DNA from: Chrysogorgia sp. JL179-B06
Taxonomy: Eukaryota; Cnidaria; Anthozoa; Scleralcyonacea; Chrysogorgiidae
Assembly (NCBI GenBank): GCA_035772405.1
Contig: JAYKKM010000351.1
Location: 2,083,501-2,147,500 of the forward strand
Direction: 5' to 3'
DNA length: 64,000 nt
The translations under genes and the position numbers were made by a program. Positions 35,586-47,538 of the stretch are shown here, one piece after another. Under the pieces are notes generated by a model. The model saw only the letters and a list, made by a program, of their open reading frames with translations. It did not search any database and had not been told where the DNA came from. Numbering within the stretch: the first letter of the stretch is position 1; each line of letters begins with the position of its first letter.

Positions 35586-35593
35586 CCCGGCGC

Positions 35594-36301
35594 TAAGCAT
35601 GAATAGATTGTGCTAGCAAATCCAGCCAAAGTTGCTGCAAAAAAAGGCTAAAAGTTGCTCAAAAGTTGCCAAAAATTGAAAAAGTTGCCACCAAAATTTG
35701 AAAAAGTTGCTCACTTTGGCGAGCCATTTTATTCTAGATAACAACTTAAACATGGAAATGTTGGATGTGTAATTCAATATAATCTTAAAGTTCAACATAA
35801 CTAACGTCTAACAATAGTAGTACTTTGATAAAGTTTACTGCCTCTTTGCGTTGTTCTATCTAATCATGACTGAAGCCTCAAGGTAATCTACAAGGGTTAT
35901 TAAAGGCATTCTTCAGAAGGCTGAAGGCTCTCTCAGCAGATGCTGAACTTGGCTGGATACTGAGTCTGTGTTGGAGCGAATAACCGCTGGATAATTCGTG
36001 GGCGATATTAAATATCAATTCATGCACGAATGTCGATTGCACGGAAAGTAGAAAACAAAGGAATGTTAATCATTTGCAGGGTCAATACTATTTTTAGTGT
36101 CGACCAGTTTCAATTAACACTACAGAAACATTTATTTGGGATAATTTGGGTGCTCAATTAGTGATAATTTAGTTTTTCATTATTTGCTGCTCAAAAGTTG
36201 CCAAGGAAAGCAAAAGTTGCTCAAGTTGCTTGCAGTACAAAAAGTTGCTCAAAACTCCAGAAGTTGCTCAAAAGTTGCCGAGCACAATCTATTCATGCTT
36301 A
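35594..36301. mobile_element. hAT-like MITE with perfect 8-bp target duplication
   Basis: TAAGCATGAATAGATTGTGCT at the left end is mirrored exactly at the right. The octamer CCCGGCGC flanks both sides (35586-35593 and 36302-36309). Both sub-terminal regions contain many AAAGTTGCTC and AAAGTTGCC motifs, as hAT elements often do. The 708 bp encode nothing recognisable. Confidence 0.9.
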
Positions 36302-36650
36302 CCCGGCGCGAAGCGCCGGCCGAAGGCCTGAGGGCGAGGGTGATAATATCGACCGGCGTTTAGTCCCTTCCACGGGATGCTGTCAGTGGATTGGTTATGC
36401 ATCAACCGTCAACCGCCCGTCCAATTTTCGTTGCCTTGGTAACAAAAGGAATTTAATAGTACGGCGAATGAAGATTTGTGTTCAAAAAGTTCATTGAAAA
36501 TGTAGTGTTCAAAAGATACAGTACCGTTGGCGGAAGATATAAACAAGCTCGTAAATTTTAATTGGCGACAAAAGGTAAACCCGTTTTCCCTTTTTTGATC
36601 AATTGATGCTGTTTAATAGTAGTCAGTTACAAAGATAATTTTGTAAATTA

Positions 36651-37419
36651 CTCTCAGCTGTGGCACAGCTGTGGTTTCTTCCTTGTCTCATAGCTTCCAA
36701 CGAGCAATGTTTCATGCTTGGGATTGCAGGGAGGTATGGGGATTGTGAAGGGATTGGTCGACGAAGAGGGGACTGTCCTGACGGATATGGATAAAATGTT
36801 CTATTAGGCGTCCAAGCGACACAATCATGCCGACCAGTAGTGATGGGCGATACTGGTGTTTCGAGACGCGTTTGTTTCGAGACGGGTTTATTTGAGACGG
36901 ATTTGTTTCGAGACGGGTTTATGCTTTGGTTTCAACAACAATGCGGCGGGCGAGAGAAAACCCACCGGATACAAATCGAAACAAACCCGTCTCGAAACAC
37001 CAAGTGGTAGACTTGGTGCAAGTCTAGGCTTGGGTCTATGATTTCATCATACGGACGTGTCTGCTCGCGTATAAATCTTATCATCGACGAGTGAAACAGG
37101 CCACTATAAACAGCGCCTCGGCAGCGTCTGTGGGCAAGCCCAGCGAAATGTTATCACAATACATATACCACTCGTTGAAATGTCGTCTATGGAAAACGTA
37201 AGTACTTTTATTTTTCGACATATTGTTCTCTCATTTCAAGTTCTCTTATTTCTCTTTTTCATACTATATCCACTTCCAGTTCTTTTGAGAATTAGCACGC
37301 AGCTTTCATATTATGTATTCTTAATTCTTATTATTGTAATTTTTCGGTCTACTGCGCATCCCACAATATTTTAATGGTGAGCGCAGATATATGACCGTGT
37401 TGTGAACGCGTTGTTCTTT

Positions 37420-37470
<51 letters not shown>

Positions 37471-37573
37471 CGCACAGATTATGCGTAAGAATTTTTCAAG
37501 GGTAGAGGTCGCCCTTGGACGACCCGCTTACTTTCGCGGGATGTCCTTGTTGTAGCGATCTCCGCCGCTTTTC
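36651..37573 (+). repeat. Inverted duplication, arm A' (carries U12 copy 2)
   Basis: Reverse-complement partner of 1338-2311. Identity is high, but this arm lacks a piece around 37095 and another around 37130 that are present in the other. The part around 37165-37310 (ACGTAAGTACTTTTATTTTT, TTCTCTTATTTCTC) is shared with dispersed repeats at 43990-44030, 44215-44290 and 44710-44790. Confidence 0.85.
37419..37568 (+). ncRNA. RNU12: U12 minor-spliceosome snRNA, copy 2
   Basis: 150 nt starting TGCCTTAAACTAATGAGTAA and ending GCGATCTCCGCCGC. It has stem-loop I (ATCTGGGTGACGCCAGAT), an AATTTTTC Sm-like site, and the 3' stem-loop with GTCGCCC, GACCCGC and CGCGGG. It differs from copy 1 by one base. 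Upstream, GTGAGCGCAGATATATGACC and GTGTTGTGAACGCG are kept in both copies, consistent with a shared promoter. Both genes could be functional. The duplication may be recent, or the copies may be held alike by gene conversion. Confidence 0.94.
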
Positions 37574-37619
37574 ATAGTTATTACAAATATAAACACATAA
37601 TTCATATAATTATGTACAG

Positions 37620-38331
37620 CAGTGCTTCCACAAGTTGCAAGTGAAATTTCCTTTTACGATCCTTAAATTTCCTTTTTTTTTAGTAAATTTCCTTGCAAAA
37701 ATCACCAAATTTCCTTGTAATTTCCTTGCAGATATCTCTCAAAATAGCCAAATTTCTTAATCTAGTGGTCCCGGGAAGCGCATGGCTTAAATAGGACCGG
37801 GTACTAATTAGGGCCCTGGTTGCAAACCCATGAGTGTACTAGTTGCTGAGTCCGAGTCATCTGACCATGAATCTGAGTCTTCATCCATATGCATTATTAT
37901 AAATCGATCACATATTACATTATAAATATTCAAATGAAAATTTAAATCATACAGGACGTACAGGCGTACAGCCGACGTAAAACAGCCGGCGCCGCATGGT
38001 CTCATGGACATGGTCGTAAAATTTTACCGGTATTTGCTTGCCGCAAAAAAAGACGAATTTTGCGTGTCTGCACTCTACATGCATGAACCCTGGGAACGAG
38101 GTTGCATTTTGCCCACTTCAAATAACGTTAATTTATTGCTATTTTTTACCGCTTTTAGAATTTTAGAGATTATATAGAAGAAATTTTGAAAATCACAGAA
38201 AATCCTTGCAATTTCCTTCAAAATCTGTATATTTCCTTGCAATTTCCTTGTGAAATTTATTCCTTGCATTTTCCTTGCAAAGACCAATATTTCCTTGTGG
38301 CAGGGAAAAATCCTTGCAAGTGGAAGCACTG
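37620..38331. mobile_element. hAT-like MITE with perfect 8-bp target duplication
   Basis: CAGTGCTTCCAC at the left and GTGGAAGCACTG at the right form the ends. The octamer ATGTACAG flanks both sides (37612-37619 and 38332-38339). The interior repeats AAATTTCCTTGCAA-type phrases on both flanks. It is 712 bp with no transposase and is inserted 50 bp after U12 copy 2. Confidence 0.9.
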
Positions 38332-38339
38332 ATGTACAG

Positions 38340-38836
38340 TACAATGTTACAAAAATTAATTTTAACTCAAAAGTTGTATATCCTGCAGATTACCAATTGC
38401 CTTAATTGCTAAAACATGTATGTATGAATAGATTCATTGAGATAATATTAGTGCTTTAGATATGATGTGAAAATGCCTTCACAGAATTTCTAATCACAAG
38501 AGGTACCTGCAATCCTAGGGTTTCTAATTAACAAATCAGTTTCAAGTTCTGAGTTAGGAAGATCAGTTTCCCTGCTCTGCATTGAGACCGGCCGGTCCTC
38601 TTAGAGAAATCAATACCCTAACAACAAAAGTCTATAGGCCTGCCTATATATGCATGTGTCTATAGGCAACCTATAGGATCCTATAGGAAAGCTATAGACT
38701 TCTATAGGCAATTGGAACATTTTCTATAGAGAAACCTATTAGCCTATAGAAACCTATAACCCAATTTGAATTAGCCTGCGTATACAGTTGTTATTCATTG
38801 CCTTAATTTGAATGGACCCTATACAGTTGCACTATA
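38340..38836. repeat. CTATAGG-rich interval
   Basis: Between 38625 and 38765 the heptamer CTATAGG or CTATAGA occurs about ten times in irregular spacing. The rest is unique AT-rich DNA. No gene is seen. Confidence 0.55.
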
Positions 38837-39564
38837 CAGTAGAACCTGAGTTTTTATGACCCTATGTTTTACGACCACCTGCCATTTACGACCACTTGCT
38901 GGCACGGACGATTTGTAGTTAAAATGTATATACCTGCAATTAGCGACCACCTGCCAAACGCGACCACTTTTTAGCGTTTAACCTGTCATGAGCGACTTTT
39001 TCACAAGATAAGCGTTTGCTTTTGCACGTAAACATACAAGAATTTTGACAGCACGCGAATACAGGAAATAGGTCTCATCAGCAACCGCTTTTCATCGTCC
39101 CAAACGCGAAATATGTTACAATCAACAAGCAAGAATTTTGACCATGTGCGAATACAGGCAACAGGAAGAGGCACTTGTTGCTTTTTTAGTATTGTTTTGC
39201 TTACTTTCATGATAAGCGACTGCATTTTGATAGTTTTGTTAAACTTTGTAGTGTGAGATTCCAAATAACTTTGCTAATACAACATAATGCTTAACATAAC
39301 TTACGTATGTTGTAGACCATTAAACGATCTAACGCTTGGAAATGTTCGAAAACCTACTGTGCATACAAAATTAGAATATATATACAGTATTGTTGCTCCT
39401 TACTCTTTAGTCTGTTTGTTAGATCAAATTGCTGTAAATAAAATATTTTCGATATCAAATGTGAAGTACGTATACGCATTGTGTACGTGTGCCATTCCAC
39501 CTGTCGTTTACGACCACTTTTGCTTGGCAATTTTAGGGGTGGTCATCAAACTCCGGTTCTACTG
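38837..39564. mobile_element. Tigger/pogo-like MITE
   Basis: CAGTAGAACCTGAGTTTTTATGACC at the left and GGTGGTCATCAAACTCCGGTTCTACTG at the right are inverted, with TA at both outer ends (38835-38836 and 39565-39566) as the target duplication. GACCACCTGCC-type motifs repeat inside the ends. The 728 bp contain no transposase. Confidence 0.82.
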
Positions 39565-39835
39565 TATATGCACCCCAATGAAAAAGATGCACTTTCTTCC
39601 TTCAACAGCCAATAGTGTCTATTTATATTTATACTTACTATGACCTGCATTAATGTATTTATAATATTTATTTTGAAACAATTAAATTCAGACAACACAA
39701 AGCTCTCAGAGATATTATCCACTGAGAGTATGTTCAGTTTGGCAAATGAATGGGCTATTATCTAATTCAAGTACAACTAAAAGTAAGAATTAAAATACTG
39801 TAAGCAACTACGTATAGCTATACAAGTTTCAAACA

Positions 39836-40022
39836 GTAAGCGGGCGAGGGTTGTTGCGTATACGTAACAATCCGTGTTTGGATAACGTGATCCAAACACT
39901 TGGGATGTTGCTCGACTTTCGAAAAGCTAAAAACACTCGCCTATCGGCTCGTGTTTTTTTACGGCTTTTCTCAAGTCTCGCAACATCCCGCGTGTTTGGA
40001 TCGTTATCCAAACACGGAAACC
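39836..40022. repeat. Palindromic repeat with CCAAACAC ends
   Basis: GTGTTTGGATAACGTGATCC pairs with GGATCGTTATCCAAACAC, and inner GGGATGTTGC...GAAAAGC and GCTTTTCTC...GCAACATCCC also pair around an ACACTCGCCTATCGGCTCGTGT core. Related cores lie at 12290-12340 and 47940-48005. Confidence 0.75.
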
Positions 40023-40086
40023 CATTAGGTATTTCTTATATCCAAATTTAAGAATATGTTACCTCTTATTGCCCTAAAATTGCCTC

Positions 40087-40172
40087 CCCCTCCCCCCTAC
40101 ACAATGTTGGTCAAGTTAAAGTCGATTTGCAAGTCACATCGTCTAAATACCAACATTGTGTAGGGGGAGGGG
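40087..40172. repeat. Hairpin with 22-bp arms
   Basis: CCCCTCCCCCCTACACAATG at the left pairs with CATTGTGTAGGGGGAGGGG at the right around a 40-bp loop. Confidence 0.75.
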
Positions 40173-40224
40173 GAAATAGTGTAAAAATTCAAAAAGTCTA
40201 CGATTTTTTTTCGATGATTGTATG

Positions 40225-40375
40225 TTAGGCCAATGTTGCCGGGGGGTTAGCGTTAGAAAACCCACTAGGCGGGGGTTAGGTAGGCGGCGGTTGGGTTCTA
40301 ACATTAGATTAACCATTATCCTTAATTCAGAGCGATTTGTAAATTAAGGATAATAGTTAATTTAAGGAAGAGACC
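40225..40375. repeat. GGGTTAG-type dispersed repeat
   Basis: Rearranged reverse-strand relative of 20925-21137: GGGGGTTAG, GAAAACCCACTAGGCGGGGG, and the palindrome CATTATCCTTAATT / AATTAAGGATAATAG. Confidence 0.55.
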
Positions 40376-40980
40376 GGGTTGCTGCAGCCCGCTTGCTCGA
40401 CTCCAAACCCCAGCGCTTACCCGACCGCCGGCTACGCAGGCCAACCATCTATTGACCTCTTTAGCTTCCCGATACGATACATAAAAGTAGGTACGCATCC
40501 GTGCATATGTCTACCGCTATTATAGGTTGATGTGTTTATTGTTTTGTTTATAGTTGGTCAAAAAAGTTGGGGAGCTGTCGAATCGAGATATTTAGGAGAA
40601 TTAAAAGGTTATTTCGGTAATCTCAGACTCCGCATTACGTAAAAAATCGGAATCGAACTTTTGATTTAAAACTGATATAGGATTAGCCTTTAGGTTAGTT
40701 TAGGATTAGTACTAATAAATATCAAATCATAACGTAATGTCAAGCTCTGATGCCAAGTTTACCGGATTCCATCGGGAGCAGAAAGCAAACTTGGCAGCAT
40801 GAAGAACAACATGCTGGGTACAAGATTTCATGAAACATTAACATGATAAGCCAAGGTTTATTGGCTGTGAGAGTATGGAATATAATGGGTACAATGAAGA
40901 CAAAAGAAAGGTGCTTAAACTTGAAATGTGTTGTATTTTTAGTAATGTATATGGTATTTTATAAGCAAAGTGGTTACGCA

Positions 40981-41420
40981 GTGAAAAATTCAGTTCGAAA
41001 TAATGCATGATTCTGTTATACTTGAAAGAACAATAAAAGTTATAAAGATTAGCGTTAATTTGTTTGATATGTAAAGATATTCACTTTGACGTCACATATA
41101 GGCTGCGGGCAGCAGAAATGTTTTTTGGGATCACTTTCCATGGGAAGCCATCTGATTGGCTAACGCGAAATAATTTTTATCCTAACCTAACCCTATATAA
41201 CCCCCGCCTAATGAGTTTTCTAATCTTAATCTCATGTTTAGTGGTATGTTTAGTTGTATGGGTGCGCTATATCTCTGCGGATGAAGTACTTACGACTCTG
41301 AAGATGACCGCCGCTCAGGTCGGCGAAACGTGATCAGTAGCCAACGAGTCTTTCTCAATAATACAACAACCTGCACGATCAACTTCACACATCGCGTTTA
41401 TTTCGAACTGAATTTTCAAT
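40981..41420. repeat. Foldback element with Penelope-like tail sequence
   Basis: AAATTCAGTTCGAAATAATGCAT near 40986 pairs with TATTTCGAACTGAATTTTCAATGCAT near 41399. On the plus strand at 41295-41336 CTGAAGA, a GACC/GGTC stem and GAAACGTGATC resemble a hammerhead, but two extra bases before GAAA and no stem III make it a vestige. Confidence 0.55.
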
Positions 41421-43070
41421 GCATAATTAACTTAAATTAAATCTTTCTTCAAAATTTCCTAAAATTCAAAATTTCCCTGTAATTGTGCATCCGGCACTCG
41501 GAAATCAAAACATAAATTCACTTGATCTCTTTTAGGCATTTACTCGCCAACTGGGTAATACGTGAATTGGTGAAATCACTCTATAGCTAGAGTTTTCATG
41601 AAGTTTTAATTTATTAGCTCACAAGCTTTGTACATTAATTTAGTAACTATTCTTTGTCTACAAATCAAAAGTGATTCTCAACAATCATAATAGCAAATAT
41701 CTGAACCGGTCAATAATTGGTTTCAACAAATGGGGATTCAATAATAAATTCAACAATAGTTTTCAGTTAACGCAGCAATCTGTCTAAAATCAAAAGTGTT
41801 TCTCGCAGTCTGTATAATAGCGACTCAACCGATATAATAATAGTCATTATCATCATTCAATTTATTTTTCTCTTGATTGTGGTTGCATGGCTACGTCAGC
41901 TGCGTACACATGCGCATTACTGAGCAACGTTGCTCTGTTGCAAATATTCTGCTCATGCGCGTTAATGCTATTAACAACTGTAAACATGGCTCGTTTTGCC
42001 CAGATGTCGGAAAATGACTTTGGATTTCTTATGAGAACGACAGGCCACGGGATGGCCCATTGTTCTCATAGTAAAATCGCAAATTCAATTTTCGCGTTTC
42101 ATTTGAATTTGATGTTTTTCCTCTCTCCTCCGCAGAGGCTTAGTTATATATTGTTTATTAGAAAAAGTTTTTCCAACTATTTTGTTTTTTAAATTTTTCT
42201 ACTCTATTTTTTTATTTTATTTTCGAACACTATTTTTTTTAATTTAAATTTTCCATTTATATTTGTTTTTTATTTATTTTCATTTTTTATTTGTTTGTTT
42301 TATTATTTTTATTTGCTTGTTTTATTATTTATTATTTTTATTAGCTTGTTTTATTATTTATTTATTCGGTTTTAATTCTTTTTGGCAAAAATGTTTTGAT
42401 TATGAAAAAAAAAACGCAAAAGGTATTTTATTTCAGTACATTTATTAGGGTTACATGATAGGCGGGGTTAGCGATTATTTGCATGATTAAGTGACCAAAT
42501 TCTGACGATTTTTTACCTCGATTCCCTTGATGTTATCCAGTTAATGTGACTGCTGACCAACAATATTCCATGCTCATCCTCGATCATAGCACCCAATCGT
42601 AAGGATGTTTGACGCACAGGGTTTGACGCGAGTTAGAATTATTACCGCAACGGTGCGGTTTGCATGGTATTAAATCACAATATAAAGTCAGGGTTCTCAA
42701 TAAAGGACATTGGTTTAATAGTTTAGGCTCGTAACATATTTTAAAAGTTGGATAAACTATCTAAGAACAGGTTCTTGGGCCGTCATTTTGAATAATGTAA
42801 TAATAATAATAATATTATTATTTAAAGAGTATAGCACCCGACAGTACAACTGATAAACTTGTGGTCCTCTGTGAACTAACTAAGGTATATAATGTATGAA
42901 TAAGTAAATATATAGTTTAAAATTAAAAAAAATATATATACTTGAGGAAGTCCAGCGAGAGGCTTCGCTCTACTTCGTCGAAGATGAGATGTCTTTCTGT
43001 AGAGATTTGAGAGTCGGGGCGATGTATAAATATGTATGGTAAAATGATGTTTGACTGTTCTGACTTCTGA
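41421..43070. other. No secure gene
   Basis: AT-rich, with T-rich low-complexity sequence from 42180 to 42370 and an (AAT)n near 42800. A frame at 41887-42192 includes MARFAQMSENDFGFL, which resembles the start of cnidarian tyrosine-recombinase-type repeat proteins, but it ends without any domain. The end of the interval (42835-42890) resembles 63150-63210. Confidence 0.4.
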
Positions 43071-43076
43071 CCGTGT

Positions 43077-43136
43077 CTCAATAGCTCAGTATGCGTTGAT
43101 TCGGAGACCTCGGTTTCGATTCCCGGTTGGGGCAGT
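43077..43136 (+). pseudogene. tRNA-like sequence (SINE head or tRNA pseudogene)
   Basis: TGTCTCAATAGCTCAGTATG and GGTTTCGATTCCCGG look like A and B boxes, and TGTCTCA/TGGGGCA can pair as an acceptor stem with wobbles. No proper anticodon arm is formed, so I do not call a tRNA gene. Confidence 0.5.
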
Positions 43137-43475
43137 CAAATTTTAATATACATATTTATTATATGTCTTGCGAGTCCGAACTGGCGTATTTGAACGCTGA
43201 TTGGCTAACGTGCGGGTCCGTACTTTACCGTACGGACTCGGTGTACGGACCCGCACAAAAACAACAAACTACAGCAAAATTAAACGAAATAACAAAAAAT
43301 GCACGGCCAACTCTATTATCCGGAGGAAACTAACCGACGAAGATGATATCTTAAATGCTACGGAGACAGAGTACACTAGAGAAAAAAAGCAAGCCATTTT
43401 AAATAATGTTTTCTCTAAATTATTTCTCGTTGTAGTCGAGACATATAATAAATTCCTTATTAACCTCACAAGCTC

Positions 43476-43577
43476 GGTCCGTACGGGAAAATATTTTGCT
43501 TTCGATCTTTTGAGTACAGACCTCGGGCTCGGTCTGTACTCAAAAGATCTCAAGCAAAATATTTTCCCGTACGGACC
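43476..43577. repeat. Near-perfect hairpin, about 47-bp arms
   Basis: GGTCCGTACGGGAAAATATT and the following TTGCTTTCGATCTTTTGAGT are mirrored by ACTCAAAAGATCTCAAGCAA and AATATTTTCCCGTACGGACC. The loop is under 10 bases. It can form a very stable stem in RNA or extruded DNA. Confidence 0.85.
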
Positions 43578-43899
43578 TCGCGCTCGGTTAATAAGTACTT
43601 AATATTTGAACACTAATTATATTGTATCTAATGTTAAAAATCCAATTATGTTGTCCCATAAAGTACTTTTTCTAAGAGCTCTTTTAAAATAGAATAAAAC
43701 GAGTCTTTATTTCTGACATCGACTGGAATACTGTCCCACAATCTTGTCCCTGTCACTTTAAAATAATGGATGACGAATTCGAATTTATCACGTCAGCACG
43801 AGATGGCGAAAGCAAACGGAGAGAAAGATGACGAATCTCGTAGTCGTGTAAACGTAAAAACGTCATCTTGCAAAAGGACGATTATTTGGGAATTTATCT

Positions 43900-44400
43900 T
43901 GTAATATCGCTCGAATTAAAATTGGGAACGTCATAGGATAAGTGACCTTCTTCAGGTCACTCATCGTCGAAAAACGTCGCCATAAATATACGTAAGTACT
44001 CTTACTAAATTATTTTTCGACACATTGAATTTCATATTACTTATAGGATAAGTTTACACAATGCGATCAATAGGGTAGATTACTAGTCACGAAGGTAACA
44101 AGGAGAATACTCGAGCAACATGTCTCAACAAACGTTTGAGTACATCCTCCTTTGAGCAAATCCTCCACCATAACATGCACATGATAAGAAATCGACCAGA
44201 TAAACCGCAGTGTGTAATGTACCATACTGAAGGAGAAATAAGAGAACTTCAATGTGTCGAAAAATACTAAGAGTACCCTGTACTTACGTATATTCATGGC
44301 CGACGTTTCGGACGATGTGTCCTTTTTCAGGTCAGATGAAGGATATATCGTCCGAAACGTGTCCATGTATACGTTTATGTATACGTTTATGTACTCTTAC
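43900..44400. repeat. Penelope-like tail repeats, inverted pair
   Basis: Motifs TACGTAAGTAC, TATTTTTCGACACATTGAA and CTTATTTCTCC appear at 43990-44030 (plus) and 44215-44290 (minus). Next to the second, 44293-44365 carries GACGTTTCGGAC / GTCCGAAACGTG in opposite orientations, resembling decayed element tails. The same block borders both U12 genes. Confidence 0.5.
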
Positions 44401-44403
44401 TTA

Positions 44404-44707
44404 AAATGCCTATCTCGCGTTTGGGGATTTTACATATTCGTAATATTTGGATCTTCCTGAGCAAAATCATAATACATCTTGCATTCAGCCGAAAATGTCA
44501 TCTCCGTGGACTTTTTGCTGTTATCGGATGTGATATAACAAGAGGAATTTTTGTGCCAAGTAGCAAAATACAACTGGTTTGGAATGCCTCTTGTGACATT
44601 TGACAGCGAAAAACTACATGCAGATGAAATTTTCGGCTGACAATATATATGATTTTGCTATCCAAATATTAAGGATATGTAAAATCCCTAAACGTGAGAT
44701 AGGCACT
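44404..44707. repeat. Foldback element
   Basis: GCCTATCTCGCGTTTGGGGATTTTACATAT pairs with ATATGTAAAATCCCTAAACGTGAGATAGGC, and inner CAGCCGAAAATGTCATCT with AGATGAAATTTTCGGCTG. It is a diverged relative of the foldback at 48004-48345. Confidence 0.8.
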
Positions 44708-45084
44708 AGCAAGTATTGTTCGACACATTGAAGTTCTCTTATTTCTCCTTTTAATTTTATATCCAGTTCTTATGAGAACTTAGCAGCTTTTATATTTTTT
44801 TCTTATGTACCATACCGAATCATATAGGCAAGAAAGGATCGACTTCCTTTTCACGGTGCGTTTACACAGGCGATTTTGTTCAACATGGGGTGTGATGTAA
44901 AGATTCGAATGGTACATACGAATAAATAGGAAAGCTGCTCAGCTCTCAAAAGAACTAGATGATCTAGTATACAAAGAGAAATAAGAGATCTTCAGCATGT
45001 CAATAAGTAAAATAATGTCCTTCTGGTCAGATAACCTAAGTATTATTTAAAGGACATTGACAACAAAAAGAACTCTTTATACGA

Positions 45085-45425
45085 AATGACCATAGATAAT
45101 GGAAGGGGAACTGGATGGGAAACTATAAACGATGTTTCGCAACCGGAAACGATGTTTGCACAACTTGCTATGGTAATTATACGCTTATGAGCGGCTGATG
45201 CAGCAACTGATAGTCCCACATAGCTACGATAAGTCATTGTTGAATTTAAACAATGGTATAATATTACTTATGTTCAGTAGTATTGATTGTAGCTATATGG
45301 GCCCACCTGTTAGGTGCATTAACCGCTTATAATCGTATAATTACCATACCAAGTTATGCAAACTTTGTTTCCGGTTTCGTTAAGTTTCCTAGAATCCAGA
45401 TCCCCTCCATTATCTATGATATGAC
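45085..45425. repeat. Foldback element
   Basis: CATAGATAATGGAAGGGGAACTGGA pairs with TCCAGATCCCCTCCATTATCTATG. Inner GTTTCGCAACCGGAAACGATGTTTGCA and TGCAAACTTTGTTTCCGG also pair, as do TATGGTAATTATACG / CGTATAATTACCATA. Confidence 0.75.
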
Positions 45426-45744
45426 ATTTTGAATCAATCCAATTAATTCATCATGTAATTATAGACAATCCTTTTGAGACAATCCAATTCGTCAAAGACA
45501 ATCCTTCTGAGTCTGCAATAGCTTGGCCGAAACTCTTCTCTTTCTGACATACCAACCCTTTTAAAAACTCTTTTTAAAAATTCGAGTAACATCGAAACAA
45601 TGACGATGGAACAGGACTTGTGTATATGCAACGACGGCCGGATACCATCCTCGCGCATGTAGGGTATATATTGTTGTTGTTATTATTATTATTGTTCAGA
45701 TTCCGCAGATTCAAGTTTACTTGGCGTTGTATTCTCCTACAAAT

Positions 45745-47185
45745 AAGAAAAAGTGAGCAATGCAATAACAAAATAACAAAACAAGTCAAAACAAGAACAA
45801 AACAAATAAAAATAAATAAAATCAAAACAAATCAAAATCAAAACCAAAACAAAACCAAAACAAAACAAAACAAATCCAAAACAAAAAACCCAAAATAAAA
45901 CAAAACCAAAACAAATCAAAACCAAAAAAAAACCAAAACAAAACAAAACAAAACCAAAACAACAAAACAAAATCAAAACCAAAACAAAACCAAAACAAAA
46001 CAAAACCAAAACAAATCAAAACCAAAACAAATCAAAACCAAGCAAATCAAAACCAAGCAAAACCAAAACAAAACCAAACAAATAAAATAAAAAACAAAAC
46101 AAAACCAAAACAAAACAAATAAAAACAAATCAAAACCAAAACAAAACAAAATAAAAACAAAACAAAACAAAACAAAAACAAAACAAATCCAAAACAAACA
46201 AAACAAAACATAACCAAAATAAAACAAAACCAAAACAAAACCAAAACAAAACAAATCCAAAACAAAACAAAACAAAACCAAAACAAAACAAAACCATACA
46301 AAACAAAAAAAAACAAAACCAAAACAAATCAAAACCATACAAAACAAAACAAAACCAAAACAAATCAAAACCATACAAAACAAAACCAAAACAAAACCAA
46401 ACCAAACCAAACAAAACCAAACAAATCAAAACCAAAAAAATTAAAACCAAATTAAAACCAAAACAAAACCAAAACAAAACCAAACAAAACAAAACCAAAC
46501 AAATCAAAACCAAACAAAACAAAACCAAAACAAATCAAAACCATACAAAACAAATCAAAATCAAAACAAAACCAAACCAAAACAAAACAAACCAAAACAA
46601 AACCAAACCAAACAAATCAAAACCATAGAAAACAAAACCAAATCAAAACCAAACAAATCAAAACCAAAGCAAACGAAAACAAATCAAAACGAAAACAAAT
46701 CAAAACCAAAACAAATCAAAACCAAAACAAATCAAAACCAAACAAAACAAAACCAAACCAAAACAAAACAAATCGAAACCAAATCAAAACCAAAACAAAT
46801 TAAAACCAAAACAAATCAAAACCAAACAAATCAAAACAAAACCAAAACAAAACCAAACCAAAACAAATCAAAACTAAAACCAATCCAAAACAAATCAAAT
46901 CAAAACCAAAACAAAACCAAACCAAACCAAAACAACCAAAACAAAAACAAAAACAAATAAAACAAAAACAAATAAAACAAAACAAAACCAAACCAAACCA
47001 AAACAAAACCGAAACAAACAAAAACAAAACAAATCGAAACAAAAAACAAAAACAGTACAAATCAAAACAAAAACAAAGCAAAACTTTAATAAAACAAAAG
47101 CAAATAAAACAAAACAAAACCGAAACAAACCAAAACAAATCAAAAGCCAAACAAATCAAAAGCCAAACAAATCAAATTTAAATCA
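45745..47185. repeat. 1.4-kb A/C-rich low-complexity tract
   Basis: The plus strand is built from degenerate AAAACAAAACC, AAATCAAAACC and AAACCAAAC units, with almost no G and little T. The minus strand is therefore open in several frames as Phe/Leu/Cys/Val-rich strings, which are artefacts. It lies between two foldbacks and the ILRUN 3' side. Confidence 0.9.
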
Positions 47186-47538
47186 CAAGATACTCGCCCG
47201 ACAAGCTAAAGTGTCTACCATCCCAACGTATTTATTATTTACAAACATTATATGTGATGCAAATAGTTGAACAGTAAAATACTTCGTTGCTTTGACCTTT
47301 CATTCGACACTTTATACAGTTTATATTTTTAAAATACTAATGAGCGTGACATCAACCTAGGAATTTTGCTTTCTTTCCTGCCTTCCGTGTTATAAACTGG
47401 TTGAAGATTTGAGTTAAAAAGTTGATAAAATCTCTAGTATAACGTTCGTGTATACCATCAACGTTTAAATTAGGTCAAATTTCTCTAGCAGAAACCAAAA
47501 ATATTGTATCCGAAATGATGACTGCGTTGTCGTGTCAC

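Noticed and set aside
37180..37200. First coding exon Met-Ser-Ser-Met-Glu-Asn with donor GTAAGT beside U12
   Set aside because: The same context, including GTAAGTAC, recurs in dispersed repeats at 43990 and 44280, so it is repeat sequence rather than a gene start.
41295..41336. Third hammerhead ribozyme
   Set aside because: The CTGAAGA core is acceptable, but two extra bases precede GAAA and no stem III or stem I pairing is found.
41887..42192. Tyrosine-recombinase-type protein start (MARFAQMSENDFGFL)
   Set aside because: Only a short N-terminal resemblance; the frame soon enters T-rich sequence and no catalytic domain follows.
45737..47159. Several long minus-strand frames rich in Phe, Cys, Leu and Val
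   Set aside because: They translate the A/C-rich low-complexity tract; all phases are open because stop codons cannot form easily.
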